A DNA stretch of 57,186 bases from Caballeronia choica (GTDB taxonomy: Bacteria; Pseudomonadota; Gammaproteobacteria; Burkholderiales; Burkholderiaceae). Below are positions 1 through 8,927 of the stretch, one piece after another. The notes under the pieces are model-generated. The model saw only the letters and a list, made by a program, of their open reading frames with translations. It ran no database searches and was not told where the DNA came from. The stretch is taken from the NCBI RefSeq assembly GCF_001544535.1, contig NZ_FCON02000045.1:1-57186 (forward strand), written 5' to 3'. Numbering within the stretch: the stretch's first letter is position 1; each line of letters starts with the position of its first letter. The translations under genes were made by a program, and so were the position numbers.

Positions 1-534
1 TCGGAGTGGTCCAACCGGGGGAGTGTCGTTAGCGGGGTTTCATCGTTGTTGGCATGTAGAAAAGGCGCGCACGTCGCACGGCGACAGGGAGTGGATCAGC
101 AGTCATACATCCGTCCCGGCACTTCGTGCCCGACGACAGGTCTGCCAGGCGGTGATAAATAGAAACATGCGGTAAGCACGAACGTAGGACGTAGATATAG
201 CGATGGGTTTCGGGTTTCAGTTTTGCCTGACGGGTGAGCGCGAAGCGCGAGGCTGGATGTATGACTGCTGGTCCACTTCGTATAGCGGTGCGATGCCCGT
301 ACCTCTTCTACATGCCAACAACGGGGAAACCCCGCTAACGACACTCCCCCGGTTGGACCACTCCGACATAACGGTCTAGCGGGGCATGGCAAGGATTTGC
401 GTTGGAAAGCTGCTTTCTTTGCTTACTTTCTTTGCAGCAGCAAAGAAAGTGAGTCCCGCCCCGGACAGGGGCAGAGCAAATAAACCAAAAACAAAACGAG
501 TTCCATAGGAGCACAAGCGCATCAAACGGTGTAA
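1..534. repeat. Palindromic interspersed repeat, copy truncated by the window edge
   Basis: Part of the same element that is complete at 37758-38459. The right arm is 253-534 (282 bases) and ends in GCGCATCAAACGGTGTAA at 517-534. The centre is about 114-252. Only 113 bases of the left arm lie in the window. The arms contain the hairpin ACTTTCTTTGC-n4-GCAAAGAAAGT and a GCCCC/GGGGC stem. Beyond the end, 535-585 is a C-rich flank containing CAAGCGCCAGCG (555-566), and it abuts the stop codon of the minus-strand gene at 586. Open reading frames inside are a by-product of the palindrome. No transposase is present. Confidence 0.85.
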
Positions 535-585
535 CCCCAAACCACCCCCGATCCCAAGCGCCAGCGACCCCCCCCACGCCCCCCA

Positions 586-1350
586 TCAACCCTTGATGCG
601 GCTCGCCGACATCCACCCTTCCGACACGCCGACCTCGGCAATCTGCTTCGCGATGGAATCGCCAAGGTGCTTGGCGTCCGCCGACACGCCGGCGCGCTTC
701 GTCTCGCTGACGCCATGCAGACCGACGCCCAACGCAGCCGAGGTCGCCACATGCCCGACCGCCGCTCCGACGCCGGCTGTCTCCGCGACGCCCGGTGCCT
801 TGCCGCTGTCGGCGCTTGCATCGAAACTCTGCACGAGTTGCGGGACGCCGCCGGCCGGCTTGTAGATCAATTGCACCGATGTGCTGACCTCGCTCTTGCC
901 GGCGCCCAAGCCGATCAGCGTGCGGCGGCGGCGATTGCCGGCATCGATCGCGTCGAAGTTGCCCGTGACCATCAGCACGTTCTCGTTCGCCGGCGCCGGC
1001 ACGTTCGAACGGATCGCGGGCAGGCCCATCGCCTGCAATTTCGCCACGATTTCGTTTGCCACTTCCTCGCGCACTTCGGCGGCGTCGGCGGATTGTTGCT
1101 CGGCGGCGGACGTGCCCTCGATATGCGCCTTCATCTTCTGCATCATGCCGCTGTCGAGCTTGACTTCATCGGCGGAGCTCTCGAACGTGTAGACATAGAT
1201 GTTGTCCGGCCGCGCTTGCGGCTGGGCCGAATATTGGGCGGCGCTCGCGCCGGTGCCGGCGCATCCCGTCAGCAATACGGAACTCAGAGCCAGCACTGCG
1301 GAGATACGACGCACAGCCTTGCCACCAAAGACATTATTCGAAGCAAACAT
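586..1350 (-). CDS. DUF4410-type lipoprotein
   Basis: 254 aa. The N-terminus is a signal peptide with lipobox LLTGC, so it is probably an outer- or inner-membrane-anchored lipoprotein. The rest matches the DUF4410 pattern: an extended strand start (NIYVYTF), a helical region rich in Ala/Glu, then a VTGNFDAID...GNRRRRTLIGLGAG segment typical of this family, and a C-terminal helix ending KQIAEVGVSEGW. I chose ATG at 1350 because AAAGGG precedes it by five bases; GTG two codons upstream overlaps that ribosome site. Function of the family is unknown to me. The 3' end abuts the palindromic repeat. Confidence 0.8.
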   Translation of the reverse strand: MFASNNVFGGKAVRRISAVLALSSVLLTGCAGTGASAAQYSAQPQARPDNIYVYTFESSADEVKLDSGMMQKMKAHIEGTSAAEQQSADAAEVREEVANEIVAKLQAMGLPAIRSNVPAPANENVLMVTGNFDAIDAGNRRRRTLIGLGAGKSEVSTSVQLIYKPAGGVPQLVQSFDASADSGKAPGVAETAGVGAAVGHVATSAALGVGLHGVSETKRAGVSADAKHLGDSIAKQIAEVGVSEGWMSASRIKG

Positions 1351-1575
1351 GTTCACCCTTTTACCGACACACCCGTGTCGCCACCATGATCAAACGTATC
1401 GTCCGATGATCCAGAACATCGCGAATCCGTTGCGTGGGGGCGATGTCGTTCATGCGTGATACTCCTTGGCCGGGGCGCTTTTCGTTCGTGCTCCAGCAAC
1501 AGAGGCGAGTATGGGCGAGCGGTCCCGCGAACTCCATTCAACAATTATTTCGCGGCATGTCACGGGCGGGCGGCC

Positions 1576-3123
1576 TTATGCGGCGGGGCTTGCGGCGGGG
1601 TTTGCAACGGGATTGGCCATCGGGGTCGCCACAGTGGCCGGGCCGGCAACGGCATCCCTCAACGGCCCCATCTTCGACAGCATCTTCGTGTACTCCTCGC
1701 ACGCGATCTGCCGGAACTTCATCTGCACGAGTTCGAGCGGGATGTCCTTGTCGCCGTCGGCGATGAGCCGGGTGCGCGCGGCCTGCGTCGCGACCTCGAA
1801 CGCCTGGCCGTCGCTTTCGCGCTTCACGAGATCGCAGATGGGACCGGCATCGGCCAGACCGAGGGGGATCAGTTCGCGCGCCCGGTCGCCGAGATGGCGC
1901 CGCACGATCGCCTGTCCGCCGAGGCGGATCACGAAGCGAAACGGCAGGCCGGTGCGGATCGCGAGCAGCACCGGGTCCGACGCCGCGACCTGCTCGACCG
2001 AATAAACGCCTTCGGACAGAAAGAGTCCGGCGACGGGCGTCGTCACGCCGGTCAGCATCAGCAACTGGTCGCCCTGTTCTTCGGGATTGGCCTGCGAGAT
2101 CGACGGCGGATAGGCAAGACGCCGGATCTGCTTGAGCAGGACGTCGACGGGCAGCATCGCGACGGCGAACGCGAACACCGGCTTCAGGCCATCGCTGCCG
2201 GGCGCCTGCGCGAACAGCGTGGCGATGGGCAGCGCGAGGAACGCACGCAGCGCGTACCAGTACACGTCCGACACGTTCAGCGAGCGGCGCCGGATGCTGA
2301 TCACGGCGTCGCTCACGGCGAACATGTAGGCACCCGCGATCGCGCTGATGACGAGTTGCGCATCGGCGCCGAAGAAGTATCCGGTACAGGTGGACGACGG
2401 GCCGCCGCATGCGCGCAGCGGCGCGAGCACGACGGCCTCCACATAGGTGATCACCACGAGCAGCAGGATGGGCGGGAGGTACGAGCAGAGTCCGAACTGC
2501 TCGTGATAGATGTCCTCGAACACCTTGCCGCTCACGCCGGCGTGGCGCGCTTCGAGCGCCTTCCACGTATCCTCGGCGCCGAGCGCTTCCTCGGTGGGCC
2601 GCTCGGCCGACGGGCCCGCGTAGATCTCGGCGAGCAGCCGCGCCGACCAGAAGCGCCGGAGATAGGCGAAGAGCGCGCCGTCCTGCAGGCTGTTGCGGAA
2701 CTCGTCGAGGCGGGCGAACCAGCCGCGCGTGAGGAAGCCGATGAACGGCGCGGCGACGAGCGTCGAGGCGATCGCGGCCAGCAGGATCGCAACGACGAAG
2801 TCATCGGGCGCGACGAGTCCGCGCAGGGTGTCGCCATTCGCCGGCGACTTGCCGACGAGTTCCCACAGCCATGCGCGCACGCTTTCGGCCGTGCTGCACG
2901 GAATCCGCGCGCCACACGCGCCCGGCGGCATCAGGAGCCAAAGGATGATGCCGCCCGCCACGTTGACGACCAGCACGAAGGTCCAGAGCAGCACCGACCT
3001 GCCTTTCGGGCCGGTGCGCATGACCGGGGTTCGCGCCGCTTTTCGTGGCGATGCGGACCGGCGATTCGGTGCTCTGTCCGCAAAACTGGTCGACACGCGC
3101 TGCATCACGTTGTCCGAAGGCAT
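1576..3123 (-). CDS. Polytopic membrane protein with helix-hairpin-helix-like segment, unknown function
   Basis: 515 aa. About six hydrophobic segments are visible (residues about 43-64, 108-131, 215-236, 255-273, 289-306 and 316-331). A soluble C-terminal half follows. Residues about 356-406 look like a paired helix-hairpin-helix module (LTGVTTPVAGLFLSEGV, then TGLPFRFVIRLGGQA), which in other proteins mediates DNA or protein contacts. The C-terminus is a degenerate Ala/Pro/Asn tail encoded by G-rich repeats. A very good ribosome site (GGGAGGAAACC) precedes ATG at 3123. I do not recognise the family and assign no function. It could be a membrane-anchored regulatory protein. Confidence 0.7.
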   Translation of the reverse strand: MPSDNVMQRVSTSFADRAPNRRSASPRKAARTPVMRTGPKGRSVLLWTFVLVVNVAGGIILWLLMPPGACGARIPCSTAESVRAWLWELVGKSPANGDTLRGLVAPDDFVVAILLAAIASTLVAAPFIGFLTRGWFARLDEFRNSLQDGALFAYLRRFWSARLLAEIYAGPSAERPTEEALGAEDTWKALEARHAGVSGKVFEDIYHEQFGLCSYLPPILLLVVITYVEAVVLAPLRACGGPSSTCTGYFFGADAQLVISAIAGAYMFAVSDAVISIRRRSLNVSDVYWYALRAFLALPIATLFAQAPGSDGLKPVFAFAVAMLPVDVLLKQIRRLAYPPSISQANPEEQGDQLLMLTGVTTPVAGLFLSEGVYSVEQVAASDPVLLAIRTGLPFRFVIRLGGQAIVRRHLGDRARELIPLGLADAGPICDLVKRESDGQAFEVATQAARTRLIADGDKDIPLELVQMKFRQIACEEYTKMLSKMGPLRDAVAGPATVATPMANPVANPAASPAA

Positions 3124-3293
3124 GGTTTCCTCCCGCCGCCCGAGATTCGCGTCCCGCTGACGCGAAACAAGTTGGCGCAGTTATCCCATGACGACGGCCT
3201 TCGCACATCCCCGCAGACGGATGCCTACCAACGGCCGGTGGCCGTTGTGCAGCGCATCGAAACGGATCGATCGGTACGGAATGCTTGCTACAT

Positions 3294-3647
3294 TTACTCG
3301 TCAACGATCACTTCGAATCCGCCATAGATCAGGCGTTTTCCGTCGAAGGGCATCGGGTTGGTCTCGGGTTTCACGCGAGGGTCGGCCATCACGGCTTTCA
3401 TGCCTTCGTCGCGTATCGTGCGCGACGGCCACACGATCCACGCGAACACGACCACTTCATCGTCGCCGCGCTTTACGGCCATAGGAAACGATGTGAGCGT
3501 GCCTTCGGGGACGTCGTCGCCCCAGCACTCGACGACCTGCAATGCGCCGTTCTCCTTGAAGATGGCCGCTGCGTCCCGGGCATACTTCGTGTATATCTCG
3601 CGACTGGCGACGGGGACCGCTGCGACGAATCCATCGACGTAATTCAT
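3294..3647 (-). CDS. DUF1428 (YbaA-like) protein
   Basis: 117 aa, the usual length for this family. It begins MNYVDGFVAAVP and contains the conserved WGDDVPEG and WPSRTIRDEGMKAVMADPR segments seen in E. coli YbaA. It is a small cytoplasmic alpha/beta protein of the dimeric ferredoxin-like type; the biochemical role is not established. A strong ribosome site (GGAGG, six bases before ATG) supports the start. It stands alone, with 170 bases to the upstream-lying end of the membrane protein gene and 230 bases to the divergent DedA gene. Confidence 0.85.
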   Translation of the reverse strand: MNYVDGFVAAVPVASREIYTKYARDAAAIFKENGALQVVECWGDDVPEGTLTSFPMAVKRGDDEVVVFAWIVWPSRTIRDEGMKAVMADPRVKPETNPMPFDGKRLIYGGFEVIVDE

Positions 3648-3810
3648 GAACCACCTCCGGTACGGGTTAAGGGGGAACGGGCGCGGAATGTGCGCTTCCC
3701 ATCTGCACGACGAATGGCGCAGCCGCGAATCGACAAAACGAGGGGTTGGGTCGCGAAAGGCGGAAAATAGGCGGCGTCAGGCGCAGAACACATAGACCAC
3801 AAAGAACTCA

Positions 3811-3866
3811 AAGTTTCATGAAAGCCTGAGCGCATCAAACGGTGTAAATATCAAGCGCCAGCGAAC
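3811..3866. repeat. Solo end of the palindromic repeat family
   Basis: GCGCATCAAACGGTGTAA at 3830-3847 is preceded by a TTTCATGAAAGCCTGA segment related to the TTCCATrGAAGC segment of the larger copies. It is followed by CAAGCGCCAGCG (3852-3863), the outer flank shared with copies at 555, 33564 and 37725. Only one terminus is present here, a few bases upstream of the DedA/PAP2 gene, so it lies in that gene's 5' untranslated region. Confidence 0.75.
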
Positions 3867-3877
3867 GGAGCCCCTCA

Positions 3878-5893
3878 ATGGAGCATGCCTATTTCAAGTT
3901 GCTGCACATGCTGTCGGGGCATCCCGAATGGGCTCTCGTGGTCGTCGCGCTCGCGGCGCTGCTCGAATCGGTCGCATTCATCGGAACGTTCATCCCCGGC
4001 AGCACGGCGATGTTCGTTGCCGGCGCGCTGATCGGCACGGGCACGCTCAATCTCGGCTGGGTATTCGTCTGCGCGATCGTGGGCGCCGTCGCGGGCGATG
4101 CCGCGAGCTACTGGTTCGGCGCGCGCTACAAGGAAAAGATCAGGCAGGTGTGGCCGTTCCGCACGCATCCCGGCGTGCTCGCCGCAGGCGAAAAGTACTT
4201 CGAGCTGCACGGTGCAAAGAGCGTCGTATCGGCACGCTTCCTGCCGCCGCTGCGGGCGATCGTGCCGGTCGTCGCGGGCATGCTCGGCATGGCGCCGGGG
4301 CGCTTCCTCGTAATCAACATCCTCTCCGCGCTGTTGTGGGCGCCCGTGCACATCCTGCCGGGCGTCGTGTTCGGCGCGTCGATCGAACTGGCCGGGGCGG
4401 TGTCGTTCCGTCTCGTCGTGGTCGTGGCGATCGTCGCGGTGGCGGCGTGGCTTACGTATAACATCATCCGCATCGCGGTGTCGCACGCGCGCTCGTGGAC
4501 CATCACGTCGCGCGAGCGGCTGCTGGCGTGGGGCCAGCACCATCCGGGCCGCGCGGGCCGCGTCGTGCTCCGCATGCTCAACCCGGAAAGCACGGCGACC
4601 GGGCTCATCGCGACGATCTCGTTGTTCCTGCTGGTGTCGGCAGGTGTGTTTTTCTCGACGCTCGAGGACATCGCTCACGGCGATCCGATCGTGCAGGTCG
4701 ACATGTCCGCGTACCGGTTCCTGCAGTCCTTCCGCTCGACCTGGGCCGACGACGTCCTCTCGATCTTCTCGACCTTCGGCAGCCTGCCCACGCTCGCGGC
4801 GCTCGTCGTGATGGTGATCGCGTGGATGGCCGTCGAGCGGCGCTGGCGCACAATCGCGTACTGGCTCGCCGCCGTGGTGTTCTCGCAAGTGCTGGTCCTC
4901 GCGATCCAGCTTGCGACGCGGCATCTGCCGCTCGGCGCTCTGGCCTCGGACGCGCGCGCTTTCCCGAGCAACCACGTTGCGGCGACGGTCGTCATCTACG
5001 GCTTCCTGGGGTTCCTGGTCGAACGGCGCGTCGGCACGGTGTCGCGGGTGGTGGTCGCCGTGGCGACCGTCGGGGCCGTGACGGCCGTCACGCTCGCGGG
5101 CCTTTACTTCAATCGCTTCATGCTTTCCGACGCCCTCGGCGGCGCGGCGCTCGCGGCGATCTGGGTCTTCCTCGTCGCGCTGACGGCCGTGTGGCGGTAT
5201 CCGCAAAAGCCGCCCGCGCGGCCGTTCTTGCCGGCGGCGGTGCTGGCCGTGGTCAGCGCCGCCGTCGCGGCTCAACTCGCGACCGGGCGCGTGTTCCCGA
5301 CGGCCGAGGGCGCGCAGCGTCCCGGTGTCGTCGTCGTGACGCCCGCGCAATGGACCGACAAGATCTGGCGAACTTTTTCGTGCTATCGGTCGAACATGGA
5401 GGGCGACCGGCGCGAGCCGATCACCGTGCAGTGGACTGCCACCGCCGAGCAGATCAGGACGCAGCTCGAAAGCCGCGGGTGGAGCGAGGGCTCGCAACTG
5501 TCGGCGCGAAGCCTGCTCTCGCTGGTGTCGCCGAACGTCACGGCGACCGCGCTGCCCGTGCTGCCGAAGCTGAACAACGGCGAGCCGTCGCGCCTCGAAT
5601 TCGTGCGTTCGCACGCCGGTGCGGACGAGCGCGACGTGCTGCGCTTCTGGCCGACGCAGTACGCCGTCGAGCGCCAGGACGGCGCGCCCGCGACACCGAT
5701 CTGGCTCGGCTCGCTGGTGCACGAGCGCTTGCGCCGGCCGTCGTGGCCGTTCAACGTGCTGCGTCCGACCAAAGTGGTCGAACCGATGATTTCCGAATAT
5801 GGTGAGAGTTCGCCGTGGCGTGACATCGAAGTGGCGCGCAGCACGAGCTGCGAGGGCGTGCGCGTGGCGCTGATCGCTTCGCGGGCACAGTGA
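3878..5893 (+). CDS. DedA - PAP2 - LssY_C fusion membrane protein
   Basis: 671 aa, three modules. Residues about 1-200 are a DedA/SNARE-associated domain (FIPGSTAMFVAGAL; FGARYKEKIRQVWPF; RFLPPLRAIVPVVAGM). Residues about 265-440 are PAP2-like. Residues about 480-671 match the LssY C-terminal domain (VQWTATAEQIRTQLESRGW; LPVLPKLNNGEP). DedA proteins are linked to lipid-carrier recycling and PAP2 domains to lipid-phosphate hydrolysis at the inner membrane. The PAP2 part keeps a PSNH form of motif 2 (residues 363-366). Motif 3 reads NRFMLSD (412-418), with Phe where the catalytic His is expected, and no clear KxxxxxxRP is seen, so phosphatase activity is doubtful. GGAG lies 7-8 bases before ATG. 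Confidence 0.88.
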   Translation: MEHAYFKLLHMLSGHPEWALVVVALAALLESVAFIGTFIPGSTAMFVAGALIGTGTLNLGWVFVCAIVGAVAGDAASYWFGARYKEKIRQVWPFRTHPGVLAAGEKYFELHGAKSVVSARFLPPLRAIVPVVAGMLGMAPGRFLVINILSALLWAPVHILPGVVFGASIELAGAVSFRLVVVVAIVAVAAWLTYNIIRIAVSHARSWTITSRERLLAWGQHHPGRAGRVVLRMLNPESTATGLIATISLFLLVSAGVFFSTLEDIAHGDPIVQVDMSAYRFLQSFRSTWADDVLSIFSTFGSLPTLAALVVMVIAWMAVERRWRTIAYWLAAVVFSQVLVLAIQLATRHLPLGALASDARAFPSNHVAATVVIYGFLGFLVERRVGTVSRVVVAVATVGAVTAVTLAGLYFNRFMLSDALGGAALAAIWVFLVALTAVWRYPQKPPARPFLPAAVLAVVSAAVAAQLATGRVFPTAEGAQRPGVVVVTPAQWTDKIWRTFSCYRSNMEGDRREPITVQWTATAEQIRTQLESRGWSEGSQLSARSLLSLVSPNVTATALPVLPKLNNGEPSRLEFVRSHAGADERDVLRFWPTQYAVERQDGAPATPIWLGSLVHERLRRPSWPFNVLRPTKVVEPMISEYGESSPWRDIEVARSTSCEGVRVALIASRAQ

Positions 5894-6024
5894 ATCGGGC
5901 AGTGAATCAGGCAGTGAATCAGGCAGTGAAGCGCGCGCAGCACGCGACAGCGCGAACCGCGCGCCGCGTGCAACAATGAAATCAGCAGCGGGGCGCAGGC
6001 CCGGAAGTTCGAGGAGTGCAGCAA

Positions 6025-6984
6025 GTGATACACGTAACGCCTGCGGCGATCACGGCTTGGGGCGCCGAGGCCGTCTTCGCGAATGTCCTTCTGACGCGGC
6101 TCGGCGTGCCGGTGCTCGTGCTCGCGGGCTCGGCGATCGCGCACGGCACGCTTTCGTTCACGCATGTCCTGCTCGCGGCGGTGCTCGCGGCGCTGATCGG
6201 CGACGGCGTGTGGTTCACGGCGGGCCGCATCTACGGGCGTCCGCTCATCAACCGGCTCGCCCGCTTCTCGCTCTCGATCGACTCCAGCGTGCAGACGACG
6301 CGCGCGCTCTTCGAGCGTTTTGGTGCGCCGATCATGGCGATGTGCAAGTTCGTCCCGGGTCTCGCGCTGATCACGCCGCCGCTGATGGGCACGACCCGCA
6401 TCGAGGTAAAACTTTACGCGATCTGGGACGCGATCGGCGTATTCGCGTGGGCCTCGTTCTGGCTGCTCGGCGGCGCGCTCTTCAGCAGGCAACTCGCGCT
6501 GCTGGTGCACACGGTGGAGCAGCACGGCGCGACGGTCGTCGACGTGCTCGTGGCGCTCGCGCTCCTCTATCTCGCGTATCGATACGTGCGGCGCTGGCGC
6601 CTGCGCCGATGGCTCGATCACCTGACCATCTCGGCGGAACAACTCGACGGCATGATGCGTTCCGGCGCGCCGCCCGTGGTGCTCGACGCGCGTCTCGCGA
6701 GCGCCGTCAGCCAGGAGCCGTACCGGATTCCCGGCGCCTTGCTGCTCGACTTGAACGCCCCGGAGACCGTGCGTCCGGCGCTGCTGGAGCGCGAGATCGT
6801 CGTGTATTGCGTGTGTCCGAACGACGTGACCGCGAAGCTGGTTTGTCGCCGGCTGCGCCGCGAGGGCTTCATGAATGCGCGCGCGCTCAAGGGCGGCCTC
6901 GACGCGTGGACCGCGCATGGCTATGCGGTCGAGCCGGTGCCGTTGCACGCGGATACGCTGACGCCGGTGTTCGCGCGGTCGTAG
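6025..6984 (+). CDS. DedA-family membrane protein fused to a rhodanese domain
   Basis: 319 aa. Residues about 15-185 are a DedA domain (LIGDGVWFTAGRIYG; RFGAPIMAMCKFVPGLALITPPLMG) with several transmembrane helices. Residues about 200-305 are a rhodanese domain with the loop VVYCVCPNDVTA; Cys262 sits at the sulfurtransferase nucleophile position and a second Cys264 is adjacent. The fold ends with the typical GGLDAWTAHGY. I prefer GTG at 6025, eight bases after GAGGAG; an in-frame GTG at 6016 overlaps that site. It follows the DedA/PAP2 gene by 131 bases on the same strand, so the two may be co-transcribed. It probably couples a membrane carrier to sulfur or thiol chemistry; the substrate is unknown. 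Confidence 0.87.
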   Translation: MIHVTPAAITAWGAEAVFANVLLTRLGVPVLVLAGSAIAHGTLSFTHVLLAAVLAALIGDGVWFTAGRIYGRPLINRLARFSLSIDSSVQTTRALFERFGAPIMAMCKFVPGLALITPPLMGTTRIEVKLYAIWDAIGVFAWASFWLLGGALFSRQLALLVHTVEQHGATVVDVLVALALLYLAYRYVRRWRLRRWLDHLTISAEQLDGMMRSGAPPVVLDARLASAVSQEPYRIPGALLLDLNAPETVRPALLEREIVVYCVCPNDVTAKLVCRRLRREGFMNARALKGGLDAWTAHGYAVEPVPLHADTLTPVFARS

Positions 6985-7337
6985 CGTGGGCTGTGATACC
7001 GGCTTTTGCTTTATAGCTCCACGGGCACTGCTGTTTGATCGAGCGAAGCGGAGACGACCTCGGTTTTCAAGCCGCCGTTCTGTTCAGTTTCGAGACCTGA
7101 CTCGTTCCGACCCGAAGACCAACGGCGCGGCAATCGACAATGCCACGACCGAAACCGAACACGGACGAAATCCAGGAGCGCCGGAACGAAGTAGATAAGC
7201 AGCGTTGTCATGACGTCAATGACCAAAAGGCCGCCTTCTTCGCAAAACTGCTGCAAAGAAGGCGGCTGCCAACGAGGGTCGCGCCAGCAAGTCGGCGCGA
7301 CGCAAATGGAAATATCGCGTGGCGATACTGAGCGCTT
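6985..7337. other. Intergenic stretch without a convincing gene
   Basis: 353 bases between a plus-strand and a minus-strand gene that converge. Short frames on both strands lack ribosome sites and family features. The only clear structure is the inverted repeat at 7230-7266, described separately. Confidence 0.6.
7230..7266. terminator. Perfect 11-bp inverted repeat between convergent genes
   Basis: GCCGCCTTCTT (7230-7240) and AAGAAGGCGGC (7256-7266) pair perfectly around a 15-base loop. It lies between the ends of the DedA-rhodanese gene (plus) and the methyltransferase gene (minus), so a bidirectional terminator is plausible, although it is 245 bases from the first and lacks a T-run. Confidence 0.4.
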
Positions 7338-8171
7338 CTATTTCCGTTCGATCACGACTTCCAGATATTCGCTTGGCAACACCAGCGTGCCGTCGCCCGA
7401 GCGATTGCGGCTGTCGATCAGCGCCGCCAGATCGTGCATGAACGCCGCCTGCCGTTCGCCTTCGAGCGCGGCGAACGCCTTGTTCATCGGCCCGTAGTAA
7501 GTGCGGAAAACTTCTACCCAATGTGCCGGCGACCGGTAGCGGAATGTGAATTCGCGGCTCGTCGCGATGATGTCCCACGCGCGCTCGCCGAACAGTTCCG
7601 CGAGGCGCTCCTTCGTGCCCCACAGCGCCGGTGACTTCACACCCTGCGGCGGCGGAATGTATTTGCCGATGGTTTTGAACACCTGTCCGATGAAACTCTC
7701 CGGCGTCCAGTTCGCGAGCCCGATGGTGCCGCCGGGCTTGCAGACGCGCGCGAGTTCGCTCGCCGCTTTCTCCTGATTCGGCGTGAACATCACGCCGAAG
7801 GTGGACATCACCACATCGAATGACGCATCCGGGAAGGGCAGCGCTTCGGCATCGGCTTCCTGGAATTGCACTGGCAAACCTTCGGCTTCGGCGCGCGCCC
7901 GGCCGGCGTCGAGCAGCGACGACACGTAATCGGTCGACGTCACGTCGCAGTAGCGGCGCGCTGCCGCGAGCGTCGCGTTGCCGTTGCCCGCGGCGACATC
8001 GAGCACGCGGCTGCCGGCGCGCAGGTCGAGCGCTTCGCAGAGGTTCTCGCCGACGATCTGCAGCGTGGTGCCGACGACGGCATAGTTGCCCGTCGACCAG
8101 GCGGCCTGTTGACGGACCTTGACGGCTGCGAGATCGGCGGCGGGGGAGAAAGCGGTTTCGACTGCGGACAT
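7338..8171 (-). CDS. Class I SAM-dependent methyltransferase
   Basis: 277 aa. Motif I is LDVAAGNGNATLAAARR, followed by the acidic residue motif TSTDYVSSLLDAGRARAEAEG, then EADAEALPFPDASFDVVMSTFGVMF and RVCKPGGTIGLANWTPESF. This is the Methyltransf_11/25 (UbiE-like) pattern of a soluble small-molecule methyltransferase. The substrate cannot be told from sequence. The start at 8171 is set by AGGAG seven bases upstream; a longer open frame extends upstream but overlaps the neighbouring gene. It follows the GFA protein gene on the same strand with a 149-base gap. Confidence 0.88.
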   Translation of the reverse strand: MSAVETAFSPAADLAAVKVRQQAAWSTGNYAVVGTTLQIVGENLCEALDLRAGSRVLDVAAGNGNATLAAARRYCDVTSTDYVSSLLDAGRARAEAEGLPVQFQEADAEALPFPDASFDVVMSTFGVMFTPNQEKAASELARVCKPGGTIGLANWTPESFIGQVFKTIGKYIPPPQGVKSPALWGTKERLAELFGERAWDIIATSREFTFRYRSPAHWVEVFRTYYGPMNKAFAALEGERQAAFMHDLAALIDSRNRSGDGTLVLPSEYLEVVIERK

Positions 8172-8320
8172 GGCGATGCTCCTGAGAGAGGCGAGTGGCA
8201 GCGATGCGGACGCATCATGGGCGCTGCCTGTTGTAGTGCCGCTTACAACTTGTGCTCCCCGGATACCCGCGCGGCGAGCGGGCGAAAGGCCACACCGTGG
8301 CCGGGAGCGCGTCGGACGAC

Positions 8321-8767
8321 TTACTCGGCGACCGTGACCCCCGAGCCGCCCATTTCCTTCGGAAGATCCTGCATCTTTGGCAGTCCGTCCTTCATCGGCA
8401 GCCTCGATTCCGGGTAGTGGACGTGCACGCACGCCTCGTAGGGGAAGTCGGGGATGACCGCGGCATAGACGTCGGTGAGTCCAAGGCCCGGGTGCTCGGT
8501 GAACAGATGGCCGCCGCAGGTCCTGCACCATTTGCGATAGCTGTGCGGCGTCTTGTTGTAAGTGCCGACATGCTCCGCGCCGCGCGTGATCCTGACCGCG
8601 TCCGGCTTCCATAGCGTGAATGCGTTGACGGGTCCCGCCGACCAGCTTCGGCACGAGTCGCAATGGCAATACCCCATGCCTGCGGGCGTGCCACTGACCT
8701 TGAACTGAACCTCCCCGCAAAAGCACTGCCCGTGATACGCGCGCTGTTCGCCGTTTGCTTCACTCAT
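8321..8767 (-). CDS. GFA/CENP-V family zinc protein
   Basis: 148 aa. Seven cysteines fit the GFA fold: C15 and C17 (GQCFCGEVQF), C34, C36 and C39 (YCHCDSCR), and C81 and C84 (WCRTCGGHLF). The family includes enzymes annotated as glutathione-dependent formaldehyde-activating and others acting on glutathione adducts; most members are uncharacterised. GAGGAG seven bases before ATG supports the start. It is likely the first gene of a two-gene unit with the methyltransferase and is divergent from the AraC regulator gene, 160 bases away. Confidence 0.88.
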   Translation of the reverse strand: MSEANGEQRAYHGQCFCGEVQFKVSGTPAGMGYCHCDSCRSWSAGPVNAFTLWKPDAVRITRGAEHVGTYNKTPHSYRKWCRTCGGHLFTEHPGLGLTDVYAAVIPDFPYEACVHVHYPESRLPMKDGLPKMQDLPKEMGGSGVTVAE

Positions 8768-8877
8768 GACGTGTCTCCTCGATGGTTGACTGCCGCGTCG
8801 TCCGCGCCCCGGTTCATGCGTTGTTGCGGATTCGCGTGAGTGCTAGTATCAGCGCGACGGTTGTATCAATGAATGAC

Positions 8878-8909
8878 CAGGCGTCCAGATCTTTTCTCCG
8901 GGACGCCTG
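8878..8909. promoter_or_regulatory. Inverted repeat upstream of the AraC-type gene
   Basis: CAGGCGTCC (8878-8886) and GGACGCCTG (8901-8909) form a perfect 9-bp dyad with a 14-base AT-containing spacer, 18 bases before the regulator's start codon. It could be an operator for autoregulation or a leader hairpin. Confidence 0.35.
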
Positions 8910-8927
8910 AACTGGCGGGCGCTCTTC

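Noticed and set aside
1456-3327. Long plus-strand open frame (623 codons) opposite the membrane protein gene
   Set aside because: Arg/His-rich translation without domains. The minus-strand frame has membrane helices and a strong ribosome site, so this is an antisense shadow of high-GC coding DNA.
7011-7331. Short frames on both strands between the DedA-rhodanese and methyltransferase genes
   Set aside because: No ribosome site, and composition typical of non-coding translation.
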